NCBI GenBank assembly: GCA_964468125.1
Contig: CAYXVF010000002.1
Location: 62,001-126,000, forward strand
Length of the DNA stretch: 64,000 nucleotides
From: CAYXVF01 sp964468125
GTDB taxonomy: Bacteria > Myxococcota > XYA12-FULL-58-9 > CAYXVF01
Direction of reading: 5' to 3'
Shown here: positions 33,696 through 42,910 of the stretch, one piece after another
How positions within the stretch are numbered: the stretch's first letter is position 1
Layout: the number at the start of each line of letters is the position of its first letter
Notes under the pieces: model-generated
Databases searched by the model: none
What the model saw: the letters and a program-made list of their open reading frames with translations, nothing else
Told to the model about the DNA's origin: nothing
Made by a program: the position numbers and the translations under genes

Positions 33696-35999
33696 GTGAA
33701 ACACGCCTTACTCATCCCCTTCATGCTCGTCTTTGTGGCAGGCACCGCAGGGGCCCAGGAACGTGAGCTGACCCAAGTCGAAGAGGATTCTGCGAGACTC
33801 GGCGTCATCATCGAAGGGCTTCGATCGACGCCAGTCGAGACGCTGGCGATCAACAAGAAGAAGCGCTTCGACGATCGCTTGGAGCAGGCGATAGACCTCT
33901 TCCTCGCCGACGATTACGTCAACGTGGGCATGTTGCTCTACGACGTCGTCGAAGACCCGGACTACCAGGACGAGGAGCGCTACAACGAGGCGCTCTACTA
34001 TCTGGCGCAGTCGCTCTACCAAATGAACCAGCTCGGCGCCTCGCGTGTGTATTTCGAGCGGATCGTGCAGCGCCGTGACCGACGCTATCTCGATAATGCG
34101 GTCCAGCAGCTCATCCTCATCGCGGACAAGACGCGAAACTGGGAAAAGATCGACGCGCAGGTGGAGGTGCTGCGGAGCCGTGGCACGCTCCCGCCAACGA
34201 TCGCCTATATCTACATGAAGAGTCTGCTCCGTCAGGGCGAGCCCGCCCGGGCGAAAGAAGTGCTCTCCGGCGTCGCCAAGGAAGACGCCCTCTGGGCCAA
34301 GGCGCGCTACGTTGCAGCCGTCTGTGACGTTCAGTTGGGGCGTTTCGCCGAAGCACGGGCGGGATTCGAGGAGCTCCGCAGGATCCCCAACGTTTATCAG
34401 GATGCCGGGGAGATCCGCGACCTCGCCGCTATGAATGTCGGTCGGCTCTACCTCGAGGAAGCGGATCTCACGAATGCGATCGATGCGTACCAAGACGTGA
34501 GCCGTGACAGTGAGTTGTTCGAGCGGGCGCTCTATGAAGTAACCTGGACGTTTGTTCGCGCTGCTTCGCGAACGGAAGACGAGCAGAAGCGCGCGCTAGA
34601 GTACGAGAAGGCGGTGCGAGCGCTCGATATCCTGCTGCTGGCCGAGCGCGAGCGCCCGGTGGTTCCCGAAGCCCGCCTGCTTCTCGGCAACATTCGCCTT
34701 CGCATGGACGCATTCGAGGAGGCGACGAATGCTTTCACCGATGTCGTCGACATCTACGCACCGGTACAATACGACCTCGCCGCCCTCACGGAAGACGAAG
34801 CGACACCAGAGGAGTACTACGACGAAGTGGTGGCGCGGCAGCGCTCGGGCGGAAGCCTCTTGCCTCCACTCGCCCTTCGTTGGGCTGCGAATGAGAACGA
34901 GCTCAACGAGGCGCTCGGGGTCGTGGGCGACCTAAACGAGAGTGATGAGTGGCTCGCCGAGTCCCAGGAGCTCGTCGAGACGTTGCTCGAGGCGTTGGCC
35001 AGCGCTCAACGGGCGGCTTTTTTCCCCGGACTGCGTGACGTGCAGGTGAAATCAGTAGAGGCGAAGAACACGCTCTTTGGCTTGCGCCGTCGCCTCGTCG
35101 CGGTCGAGCTCGATGAAGTGAAAGACGAGCTCACCGACGCCGAGCGCGAGGAGCTCGAAGCGCTCACCGCAGAACGGAAGCGCCTCGAGCCCGAATATCA
35201 GAAGCTTCCGCAACGGATCGACGAGTACAAGACCCAGGCCGACACGATGCGTGGCGAGATGCGCGAGCTCTCGCGTCAGGTGCACCAGGTGGACCTCGAC
35301 TTGACCCTGCATCAGCGTGAGCTCGTCGAGCTCACCCGCCTGCTTTCAGAGAAGACGGACGAAATGAGCGAGGAGCAGCTCGCGGACACTCAGGATGGGA
35401 TCGACCTCGAGGCCAAAGTGGTGGACGAGCTGCTCGTTCTGTCGCGGGCGCTCAAGGCGGAGATCGATCGAAAGCGCGAGTTGATCGCGGATACGACCGA
35501 GCGCGGCTCGGAAGCGGACGCTCTGAGGCGACGCTACGAAGAAACCGTAGAGCGCGAGCAAGAGCTCCTCGCGGTGGCGCTGGGTCGCAGTGACTCGTCG
35601 CTGACCTCCCGAATCCAACGGCAGTCTGAGACCCTCGATGGCTATTCGAGAGAGCTCGAAGCGTTCAATCAGCGTCTCGATCGGGTCGTTCGAGAGAAGG
35701 CCAGGGAGATCGTCTCGGACGTCGTGGTCCAGCAGCGCATCCTTCAGTCGCTGGATCAGGACAGCAGCTCCACTCGGCGCGTGGCCCAGCGCGTCGTGGG
35801 ACAGGTTGCCGTCGAGTCCTTGGCGGAGGTGCAGAACCAGTTTCGCGACATCGTCTTGCGCGCCGACGTCGGCATCGTCGACGTGGCTTGGGCGGAGAAG
35901 GAAGCGACCACGCGCGAGATCACGGACAACGTGAGCGCGCAACGCCGAGAGCTCGAGCGCTTCGACGCGGAATTCAGAGAGGTCCTGAGTGAGGAGTGA
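33696..35999 (+). CDS. Periplasmic TPR and coiled-coil protein
   Basis: 767 residues from GTG 33696, with signal peptide (LLIPFMLVFVAGTAGAQE). Residues 50-390 contain TPR-type helical hairpins (YNEALYYLAQSLYQMNQLGASR, ARYVAAVCDVQLGRFAEARA), and 420-700 a long charged coiled coil (ELEALTAERKRLEPEYQ, LDGYSRELEAFNQRLDRV). It overlaps the next TPR gene by 11 bases, indicating coupled translation. TPR proteins with this build occur in myxobacterial gliding clusters (AglT-like/Glt group), which is the likely role. Confidence 0.82.
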   Translation: MKHALLIPFMLVFVAGTAGAQERELTQVEEDSARLGVIIEGLRSTPVETLAINKKKRFDDRLEQAIDLFLADDYVNVGMLLYDVVEDPDYQDEERYNEALYYLAQSLYQMNQLGASRVYFERIVQRRDRRYLDNAVQQLILIADKTRNWEKIDAQVEVLRSRGTLPPTIAYIYMKSLLRQGEPARAKEVLSGVAKEDALWAKARYVAAVCDVQLGRFAEARAGFEELRRIPNVYQDAGEIRDLAAMNVGRLYLEEADLTNAIDAYQDVSRDSELFERALYEVTWTFVRAASRTEDEQKRALEYEKAVRALDILLLAERERPVVPEARLLLGNIRLRMDAFEEATNAFTDVVDIYAPVQYDLAALTEDEATPEEYYDEVVARQRSGGSLLPPLALRWAANENELNEALGVVGDLNESDEWLAESQELVETLLEALASAQRAAFFPGLRDVQVKSVEAKNTLFGLRRRLVAVELDEVKDELTDAEREELEALTAERKRLEPEYQKLPQRIDEYKTQADTMRGEMRELSRQVHQVDLDLTLHQRELVELTRLLSEKTDEMSEEQLADTQDGIDLEAKVVDELLVLSRALKAEIDRKRELIADTTERGSEADALRRRYEETVEREQELLAVALGRSDSSLTSRIQRQSETLDGYSRELEAFNQRLDRVVREKAREIVSDVVVQQRILQSLDQDSSSTRRVAQRVVGQVAVESLAEVQNQFRDIVLRADVGIVDVAWAEKEATTREITDNVSAQRRELERFDAEFREVLSEE

Positions 36000-38900
36000 G
36001 CTGGCAAGAGCTTTGGGCGCGTGCGGCGTGGTGCTGTTGACGCACTCGTTCGCCTGGGCACAAAGCGAGCCCGCGCCCGAATCGCCGGTGACTGAGCCGA
36101 GCGAGGATCCTCGCGCTCAGCCGAGCGAGGCACCTCTGTCCGAGGAGCCCGCGAATGTACCCGAAATGAGCGCTCCCGCCGCGGAGGGCGACTCCGCTGC
36201 AGACGGCGAGAGCGAAGCCCCGAAAGATGCGGGGAAGCTCGATCCGAGCGCGGATCCCCGTCCACCGCCACCACCGGGCGGGTTTCAGGTGCGTCGTGAG
36301 GAGCCGAACTACTCGGACGAGGAGCTTCGCGAGCTCGCCGATTTGCAGAAGAAGGCCAACGAGTTCGAGAAGGAGGCGGAAGAATTCCGGCAGGCGACGC
36401 GCGCGATGATCGAGCGGAAGTACAACGAGCGTCGCAAGATGCTCTTTGAGTCCTACGAGAAACGTATTCTCGAGCTCGAGGCCGAGCAGCGCAAGCGTCG
36501 TGAAGACGCGATCGCCAAGTTCCAGGCGTTCGTCGCCAAGTACCCAGACCATCCAAAGTACACGCCGGACGCGATGTTTCGCCTGAGCGAGCTGCTCTTT
36601 GAGCGCTCCTACGACGAGTACCTGCAGGAGCGCAATGCCTACGACGAAGCGATGGTGACGTGGGAGCCTGACAGTGGCGAGCCCGAGCCCATGGAGCCCT
36701 TCGTCGCCTACGAGCCCACAATCGCGATGATGCAACGACTGATCACCGAGTTTCCCGGCTATCGGCTCATCGACGGTTCCTACTATCTGCTCGGCTACTG
36801 CCTCGGCGAGCAAGGGGAAGAAGACCGCGCGGTGGAAGTGTTCGAGGAGCTCGTGATCCGCTACCCCGAGAGCCGATTTGGCTCGGAGGTGTGGACTCGC
36901 ATTGGGGAGTATTACTTCAACAACAACGAGCTCAACAAGGCGCTCACAGCCTACACCCAAGTCCTCAACGACGAAGAGAGCGTGTTCTACGACAAGGCGA
37001 TGTACAAGCTCGCCTGGACGCACTATCGCCTCGCCGATCCGGACACGGCACCGCAGGAGTTCCGAGCTGCGGTCGACACCTTCGTGCGTCTCCTGGATTT
37101 CAACGAGCGAACCAAGAAGGAAGGCAAGGAGCGCGGCGGTGAGCTGCGGCCCGAGTCAATTCAGTATATTGCGATCTCCTTCGCAGATGAGAACTGGGGC
37201 GGAGCGGACAAGCTCGCCGCCTATTTCGAGGAAATCGGGCCGCGTCCCTACGAACGCGATATCTGGGTGGCGCTCGGTGACGTCTACTTCGACCAAACGC
37301 GCTATCAAGATTCGATCAACGTCTACGCTCGGGTTCAGCGCGACTATCCGAACGACAGCACCGCTCCTCAGATCCAGGAGAAGATGATCACCGCCTACGA
37401 GCGAGACCGCGACTTTGAAGGGGCTGCGCTCGCCCGTGCGGATTTCACGGAGCGTTTCACGGATGGCTCGAAGTGGTACCAGGCGAACGAAAACGACGAG
37501 GAAGCGATCCGAGAGAGCGAAAAGCTGCTCTCAAAAGCGCTCTACTCCGCAGCACTCTTTCATCATCAACAGGCGCAGGTCATGCGCGACGCAGGCAAGT
37601 ACGAGCTTGCCACTCAGGAATACGGCAAGGCGGCGGCCGCCTACGGCAGCTATCTGGAACGCTTTCCTCACGACCGCCAGCTCTACGAGTTGACGTACTA
37701 CCATGCGGACACGCTCTACTACTCGTTTCAGTTCCTCGATGCGGCGCAACGCTACCGCGAAGTTCGCGATAGCAATGCCGACGACAAATTCCGGGAAGAC
37801 GCCGCCTTCAGTGTGGTTCTTGCCTACGAGAAGGCGATCGAGCTGCAGGAGCGAGAGGGAACACTCGAGCCGAGGCCGGTGCGCAAGAGCACGGAGCGCT
37901 CGCCGGACGAGGATCTCTCTCCGAAGGAGATTCCGGAGATCAAACTGAAGCTCGTCGCTGCGTCTGATCGCTATTCCGCGGTCGCTCCGAATAGCGAGAG
38001 GGTCCCCAAGGTTCTCTACAAGGCAGCGGAGACCTACTACGTGTACGACCATTTCGACGAAGCCCGGCGCCGCTTCGAGTCCCTGATCGAAGGATTCTCC
38101 CAGGACGAGGTCTCGGAGTATGCCTCTAACCTCGTGATCGAGAGCTACCTGACGCAGGGGAACTACGCGGCCGTCGAGGACTTCACCCGCGGATTGCTCG
38201 CGAGCGGCACACCTGGGCGCCGAGGCAACTTCAAGGACGACCTGGTCAAGTTCAAATCTGGCGCCATGTTCAAGATCGCCGATGAGCTCGCCGCTTCAGG
38301 CCAGTACGAAAAGGCCGCGGGCACCTATCTCTCGATCCTCGAAGAAAACCCGGACAACGAGTTCGCCGACAGCGCCCTAAACAACGCGGCGGTCGCCTAC
38401 GAAAAAGTACAGCGCTACGATTCCGCGTCGAAGCTCTACAAACGACTCGTCGAAGAGCACCCCGACTCGACGCTCGCGGACAACGCCCTGTTTCGCGTCG
38501 GGCTCAACGCGGAGCGCTTCTTCAACCTCGACAAGGCGACAGACAGCTATCTCCGTCTGATCAAGAAGTACCCAAAGTCGCCTCGGCGAGCCGATGCAAT
38601 CTATAACGCTGCCCTCGCTCTCGAGAACACACAGAGATATGACGAGGCGGCCACTCAGTATCAGCGCTACTGCAAGCTCTTTCCCGACCGTGAGGATGCA
38701 CCACAAGTGTGTTTTCGTGCTGGCGTCGTCTACGAGAAGATGGAGCAACCGCGGCGGGTCATCAGCACCTACGAGACCTTCATTCGCAAGTACCGGAATA
38801 AGCCGCAACACTCGGACCGAATCGTGGAGGCGTATCTCAAGCTCGCCAAGGCGAACAACGAAATCGGACGCAGCCGTGACGCGAGCCGTGCCTATCGCGA

Positions 38901-39654
38901 TGCGGTGAACGTGTATCAAAAGGAAAAGAACCCCGCGGCCACTCCCTTTGCCGCCGAGGCGCAATTTCAACTCGTCGAGCTCGAATTCGAGAAGTTCAAC
39001 AAAGTGACGATCACCGGGAACACCACGCAGCAGAAGCGCTCCATCGAAAAAAAGGCGAAGCTGCTCAAGGAGATCGAAGGCAAGTACGGCGAGATTCTCG
39101 GCTTCAAGCAGGTCGACTGGACGATGGCTTCGCTCTACCGAGTGGGGAATCTCTACCAGAACTTCGCCAACAGCATCGTCGCTGCCCCTTGCCCGCAGGA
39201 GATCAAACGCCAGGCGCGAAGCCTGGGCATGACCAAAGAAGAAGTGTGCGACGAGTATCGCATTCTCCTGGAAGAGCAGAGCTTCACGATTGAAGACAAG
39301 GCGGTGGCGGCCTACGAAACGACGATCACCAAAGCTCGAGAGCTGCAGGTGAAGAATGAGTGGACGAAGAAGACGTTGGTGGCGCTGAACAAGCTGCGTC
39401 GGGCGCAATGGCCGCTGCAGAAGGACGCGAAGCTATACGTGGACGCCGAGCCAGTGCCCGCGCCGCCGCTCCTCGCGCCCGATGGCGCGGGATTGTTCCT
39501 GGCCCCGGAGAGTGCGGCGCCCGAGCCCGCGCCTGAACCTGCGCCAAAGGCGCCGGAGCCCGAGGTCGACGAGAAGGAGCAGCCGAAGGATGCACCCCCG
39601 GCTCCTAGCGAGAAGAAGACGACCCCCGTCGCGCAGAGTCCGGGCGATGAGTGA
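35989..39654 (+). CDS. Very large periplasmic TPR protein
   Basis: 1221 residues from GTG 35989; signal peptide GACGVVLLTHSFAWAQS and a low-complexity Glu/Pro linker to about 100. Then a coiled coil (LADLQKKANEFEKEAEEFRQ) and more than ten TPR-like hairpins from about 175 on (VEVFEELVIRYPESRFGSEV, YDSASKLYKRLVEEHPDSTLAD, ALENTQRYDEAATQYQRYCK). The C terminus is Pro/Glu-rich. The YPxSxxA-type spacing is typical of BamD/YbgF-like outer-membrane assembly TPRs. It could be the scaffold linking the motor to the outer membrane. Overlaps its neighbours at both ends. Confidence 0.85.
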   Translation: MRSELARALGACGVVLLTHSFAWAQSEPAPESPVTEPSEDPRAQPSEAPLSEEPANVPEMSAPAAEGDSAADGESEAPKDAGKLDPSADPRPPPPPGGFQVRREEPNYSDEELRELADLQKKANEFEKEAEEFRQATRAMIERKYNERRKMLFESYEKRILELEAEQRKRREDAIAKFQAFVAKYPDHPKYTPDAMFRLSELLFERSYDEYLQERNAYDEAMVTWEPDSGEPEPMEPFVAYEPTIAMMQRLITEFPGYRLIDGSYYLLGYCLGEQGEEDRAVEVFEELVIRYPESRFGSEVWTRIGEYYFNNNELNKALTAYTQVLNDEESVFYDKAMYKLAWTHYRLADPDTAPQEFRAAVDTFVRLLDFNERTKKEGKERGGELRPESIQYIAISFADENWGGADKLAAYFEEIGPRPYERDIWVALGDVYFDQTRYQDSINVYARVQRDYPNDSTAPQIQEKMITAYERDRDFEGAALARADFTERFTDGSKWYQANENDEEAIRESEKLLSKALYSAALFHHQQAQVMRDAGKYELATQEYGKAAAAYGSYLERFPHDRQLYELTYYHADTLYYSFQFLDAAQRYREVRDSNADDKFREDAAFSVVLAYEKAIELQEREGTLEPRPVRKSTERSPDEDLSPKEIPEIKLKLVAASDRYSAVAPNSERVPKVLYKAAETYYVYDHFDEARRRFESLIEGFSQDEVSEYASNLVIESYLTQGNYAAVEDFTRGLLASGTPGRRGNFKDDLVKFKSGAMFKIADELAASGQYEKAAGTYLSILEENPDNEFADSALNNAAVAYEKVQRYDSASKLYKRLVEEHPDSTLADNALFRVGLNAERFFNLDKATDSYLRLIKKYPKSPRRADAIYNAALALENTQRYDEAATQYQRYCKLFPDREDAPQVCFRAGVVYEKMEQPRRVISTYETFIRKYRNKPQHSDRIVEAYLKLAKANNEIGRSRDASRAYRDAVNVYQKEKNPAATPFAAEAQFQLVELEFEKFNKVTITGNTTQQKRSIEKKAKLLKEIEGKYGEILGFKQVDWTMASLYRVGNLYQNFANSIVAAPCPQEIKRQARSLGMTKEEVCDEYRILLEEQSFTIEDKAVAAYETTITKARELQVKNEWTKKTLVALNKLRRAQWPLQKDAKLYVDAEPVPAPPLLAPDGAGLFLAPESAAPEPAPEPAPKAPEPEVDEKEQPKDAPPAPSEKKTTPVAQSPGDE

Positions 39655-41071
39655 CGTGTCTCGAAAGGCGAAGGGATGCGCATCGCTGAGCGCGCGTGTG
39701 TGGCTCTTGCACGGCCCCCTTGCGCTGCTGTTGTTCCTCGTCGCCTGCGGCGGGGCGGACGAGTCCGCGCCTCCGGCCGCTGCCGGCCCCAGCGCTCAAA
39801 GTGACGCGGCGAGCGAGGCTTCGGAGACCGAGACGGAGGATGCACCCAGCGCATCTAGCGCTGAGTCGGAAGACTCGGCACCGGAGGAGGAGGAAGCTCC
39901 CGCAGCGACCACCGCCTCAACGACGCCAGGAGCGCTCGGTGTAGACGAGGTCAACGACCCTGCGGCAAAGACGGCCTTTCAAAATGCGATGACCCAGGCC
40001 AAGAGCGATCCTTCGGGGGCTGCGCGGGCCTTTGAGCGCGCGGCGGCGAGCACGGACGGGCCTTTTCCTTCCGCCTATTACAACGCCGGTGTGCTCTATC
40101 TGCGCGAGGGGGATCTCACGGCAGCGAAGGGCGCCTTCGAGCGCGCACTCGAAGCGAACGCCAACTATGGTCCAGCAGTGGTAGGATTGGCCACCCTGAT
40201 CGAACGCGAGGGTCAGCGTGATGCCGCGGAAAAACGTCTTCGCGCGGCAGCCGGAGCGAATCCCGACTCGCCGCACGTCAAGGTCGCGCTGAGCCAGCTT
40301 CTGGCGCGCAAAGGCTCGCTCACGGAAGCTCACGATCTCGCGATTGCTGCTCTGAAGCTCGACGAGCGCAGCGCCTCCGCGATGATCGCCCTCGGGATGG
40401 TCTACCGGCGGCAAAAGAAGTTCGAGCTCGCAGAGCTCGCGCTGAATCAGGCGATCGAAATTGCCCCGGGGTCCGGTGAGGCCTTCAACGAGCTGGGGCT
40501 CGTCGCGCTCGCCCAAGACGACTCGAACAAGGCGGTCGCTGCCTTTGAACAGGCCGCGAAGCTCAGCCCGGACGTGGCCGGCGTTTTGAACAACCTCGGC
40601 GCCCTCCGTAACGAGGTGGGCAACTACCGTGGCGCCGAGCAGTCCCTGCGGCGAGCCATCGAGCTCAGGCCTTCGGTTTCCGAGTACTACCTGAATTTGG
40701 GGAACGCCCTGCGGGGGCAGGAGCGCTACGACGACGCCGAGGCCGCGTACCGCCGCTCCCTCGAGGTAGGGAAAGGAGCGAGCCAAGCCTACTTCAATCT
40801 CGGGGTCCTCTATTTGGACAACGAGATCAAGGGGAAGGACACGATTCCGCGCTACACCGAGTGCATCGAGCTCCTCGTAACCTACGCCAAGGCTGCGAAG
40901 CCCAAAGGCCCGGAGCGAAAAGCGATCGACGATTACATCGCGACGGCGCGAGAGCAGATCGAGCGCGAGGAAAGAAGGCTCGAACGCGAGCGCGAACGTG
41001 CCGCAAAGAAGGCCAAGGAAGCGGCCGAGAAGAACGCCGAGGACGGGGCGGGAGAGGACGCGTCGAAATGA
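39647..41071 (+). CDS. TPR lipoprotein
   Basis: ATG 39647 overlaps the preceding stop by 8 bases. 474 residues: lipoprotein signal with lipobox LVAC (LHGPLALLLFLVACGG), an acidic linker to about 95, then seven or more TPR hairpins (YYNAGVLYLREGDLTAAKGAFERAL, FNELGLVALAQDDSNKAVAAF, YYLNLGNALRGQERYDDAEAAY), and a strongly basic/acidic C-terminal helix (REQIEREERRLERERERAAKK). Outer-membrane anchoring at the N terminus and a charged coiled-coil C terminus fit a bridging role. Confidence 0.88.
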   Translation: MSDVSRKAKGCASLSARVWLLHGPLALLLFLVACGGADESAPPAAAGPSAQSDAASEASETETEDAPSASSAESEDSAPEEEEAPAATTASTTPGALGVDEVNDPAAKTAFQNAMTQAKSDPSGAARAFERAAASTDGPFPSAYYNAGVLYLREGDLTAAKGAFERALEANANYGPAVVGLATLIEREGQRDAAEKRLRAAAGANPDSPHVKVALSQLLARKGSLTEAHDLAIAALKLDERSASAMIALGMVYRRQKKFELAELALNQAIEIAPGSGEAFNELGLVALAQDDSNKAVAAFEQAAKLSPDVAGVLNNLGALRNEVGNYRGAEQSLRRAIELRPSVSEYYLNLGNALRGQERYDDAEAAYRRSLEVGKGASQAYFNLGVLYLDNEIKGKDTIPRYTECIELLVTYAKAAKPKGPERKAIDDYIATAREQIEREERRLERERERAAKKAKEAAEKNAEDGAGEDASK

Positions 41072-41136
41072 TACACCATGCACGGGGACCGAATGGGTGT
41101 TGCCCCTGGGGCTGGAGGCTTGCGTAGGCGCGGGAA

Positions 41137-41433
41137 ATGCGATTTTCCTTTAGATGCTCGGGATTTGGAGGTCTGGTGCGGGACAATTTGCTTGCGTGGC
41201 TGTGGGCAGGAGGCCTTATAGTGGCGGGGCTGCTGGCGTTTCAGAACGACGCAAACGCACAATCATCGGGGCGCCGAGTGATCCGGTTGGAGGCCATCAA
41301 AGTCGAAGGGCGGATTCAGAAGCCGCAAGCGTTCTACATCTTGCAGCGGAGCAACCTGAACTTCGAGGGGCTGGAGCTTCGACAGAGCTTCGTCCCAAAG
41401 ATCATTGAGTCGGTGAGCAAAGATCCGTTCTAG
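41137..41433 (+). CDS. Small secreted protein between TPR and TolQ genes
   Basis: 98 residues; a GTG at 41176 would give 85 residues with a compact signal peptide (LLAWLWAGGLIVAGLLAFQ, cleavage near ANAQ). The mature part is RVIRLEAIKVEGRIQKPQAFYILQ split over two strands, ending VPKIIESVSKDPF. The conserved-looking stretch IKVEGRIQKPQAF resembles the VEGxxQxPEAxFI tail seen in small proteins next to TolQR/AglRQS-like genes of deltaproteobacteria (from memory). Confidence 0.75.
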   Translation: MRFSFRCSGFGGLVRDNLLAWLWAGGLIVAGLLAFQNDANAQSSGRRVIRLEAIKVEGRIQKPQAFYILQRSNLNFEGLELRQSFVPKIIESVSKDPF

Positions 41434-41504
41434 CAAGTAGCAGGATGAACCGAGCGCGTTAGCGCTCTAAAACACCGGTGCCAGGGCGCCGATTGAGGGA
41501 AGGC

Positions 41505-42158
41505 ATGCTGGGAGAGATTGCAAAGTTCTACACGGAGGGGGGGCCGTTCATGCACCCCATCGCGTTTGTGTCGGTGTTCGGCATCGCGATCGTCATCGAG
41601 CGCTTCATCTTCTTGTTCTTCAAGTACAACATCAACGCCAACCAGTTCATGGCGCAGATCCAGAAGCTGGTCATGGCGAACAACATCGACCGTGCGATTA
41701 AGCTCTGCAACGCAGCGCCCTCCGCGGCTCTCCCCAAGGTGATCAAGGCCGGCCTCACCCGGGCGAACAAGGGTGAGATCGAGATCTCGAACGCGATCGA
41801 GGAAGCGACGCTCGAGGTGATTCCGAACATCACTAAGCGAACGCCAACCCTTCAGTCGGTGGCAAACATCGCAACCCTGCTCGGACTGCTCGGGACCATC
41901 ATTGGTCTGATCAACGCGTTCGAGGCGGTCGCGACGGCACCGCCGGACATGAAGACGCAGATGCTGACCCAGGCAATCTCGATCGCGATGAACACGACCG
42001 CCTTCGGTCTGATCGTCGCGATTCCGACCCTCGCCTGCTACGTGTTCCTCAACAACGTGACCAAGAAGATCATCGACGAGATCGACCAGTACTCGGTGAA
42101 GCTCCAGAACCTGTTGGTTTCGCGTGGCAAGGGCGCGCAGAGCCCGCTGGATCGTTGA
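41505..42158 (+). CDS. TolQ/ExbB/MotA-type proton-channel protein (AglR-like)
   Basis: 217 residues from ATG 41505 after GAGGGAAGG. Three membrane helices: HPIAFVSVFGIAIVIERF, IATLLGLLGTIIGLINAF and SIAMNTTAFGLIVAIPTLAC, in the order of the TolQ/ExbB family. It has the small-residue signature GLLGTIxG. Together with two TolR-like proteins it would form a proton-driven stator of the kind that powers TonB uptake, Tol-Pal constriction or the AglRQS gliding motor. Confidence 0.93.
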   Translation: MLGEIAKFYTEGGPFMHPIAFVSVFGIAIVIERFIFLFFKYNINANQFMAQIQKLVMANNIDRAIKLCNAAPSAALPKVIKAGLTRANKGEIEISNAIEEATLEVIPNITKRTPTLQSVANIATLLGLLGTIIGLINAFEAVATAPPDMKTQMLTQAISIAMNTTAFGLIVAIPTLACYVFLNNVTKKIIDEIDQYSVKLQNLLVSRGKGAQSPLDR

Positions 42159-42196
42159 CCACGCCACTCGCGTGAGAATTTGCATGCCTCGATCAG

Positions 42197-42220
42197 GCCG
42201 CGGGGCACTGGCCCCGCGGC
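42197..42220. promoter_or_regulatory. Perfect 10-bp intercistronic hairpin
   Basis: GCCGCGGGGC (42197-42206), loop ACTG, GCCCCGCGGC (42211-42220), with an outer CCTCGA/TCGAGG pairing (42188-42193 / 42222-42227) after a 3-4 base bulge. It lies between tolQ-like and tolR-like genes of the same operon. There is no T-tract, so it is an mRNA-processing or partial-termination element rather than a clear terminator. Confidence 0.7.
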
Positions 42221-42258
42221 ACTCGAGGAAATAGCGGACAGCAGCCAGGAGATGGGCC

Positions 42259-42900
42259 ATGGCGAAGCGTAAGCCGTCTGAGCGGCGAAACTACAAAGAC
42301 GAGGACATGGAGCTGAACCTCGTCCCGATGATGAACCTAATCTCGATTTTGATTCCGGCGCTCCTGATCTCGGTGGCGTTCGTGGAGATCGCGGTCATCA
42401 ACGTGTCGGCGCCGGCCATCGGCTCCACGGCGGACCAGGAAGAAGAGCCCGAGGACGACAAACCGCCGCTCAATCTGACCGTCACCGTGACGGACAAGGG
42501 CTACACCATCGCCGCCTCCGGTGCGGTGCTCGGGCCCGACGGACAGGAGGCCGGCGAGGAGGCGGGCCCCACGATTCCGATCAAGCAGGAGACGGTGGGC
42601 TGCTCGAAGTACCTCGATACGCGACCGCCGCCGCGAAAGAAGAACGCGAACATGCCACCCTGTGAAGAGCCGGAGCAGAGCCAACAGTTCTGGATCTACG
42701 ACACCGAGAAGCTCACCGCGAAGCTCATCGAGATCCACGAGGCCTTTCCTGACGAGCGCCGCATCATCATCGCGGCGGAGCCTGACATCGAATACGAAGC
42801 AATAACTGACGTCATGGATGCATCTCGGGAGTACAAGGATCCGGGTGGTGAGATTCGCCCGCTCTTTGACGAGGTCGTCCTTTCACCGGGCCTTACCTGA
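42259..42900 (+). CDS. ExbD/TolR-family protein with Asn in place of the membrane Asp
   Basis: 213 residues, ATG 42259. Cytoplasmic basic N terminus, one membrane helix starting LNLVPMMNLISILIPALLIS, then a periplasmic domain of mixed strands and helices with two Cys (GCSKYL, PPCEEP). In ExbD/TolR the helix begins xNxxPxxDxxxVL with Asp25 of ExbD carrying the proton; aligned here that residue is Asn26. The same position is Asp in the neighbouring protein (Asp48 in SLMDIMTIIL). So this subunit is probably non-protonating and structural in a heteromeric motor. 10 bases separate it from the next gene. Confidence 0.9.
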   Translation: MAKRKPSERRNYKDEDMELNLVPMMNLISILIPALLISVAFVEIAVINVSAPAIGSTADQEEEPEDDKPPLNLTVTVTDKGYTIAASGAVLGPDGQEAGEEAGPTIPIKQETVGCSKYLDTRPPPRKKNANMPPCEEPEQSQQFWIYDTEKLTAKLIEIHEAFPDERRIIIAAEPDIEYEAITDVMDASREYKDPGGEIRPLFDEVVLSPGLT

Positions 42901-42910
42901 GGAGACACAC

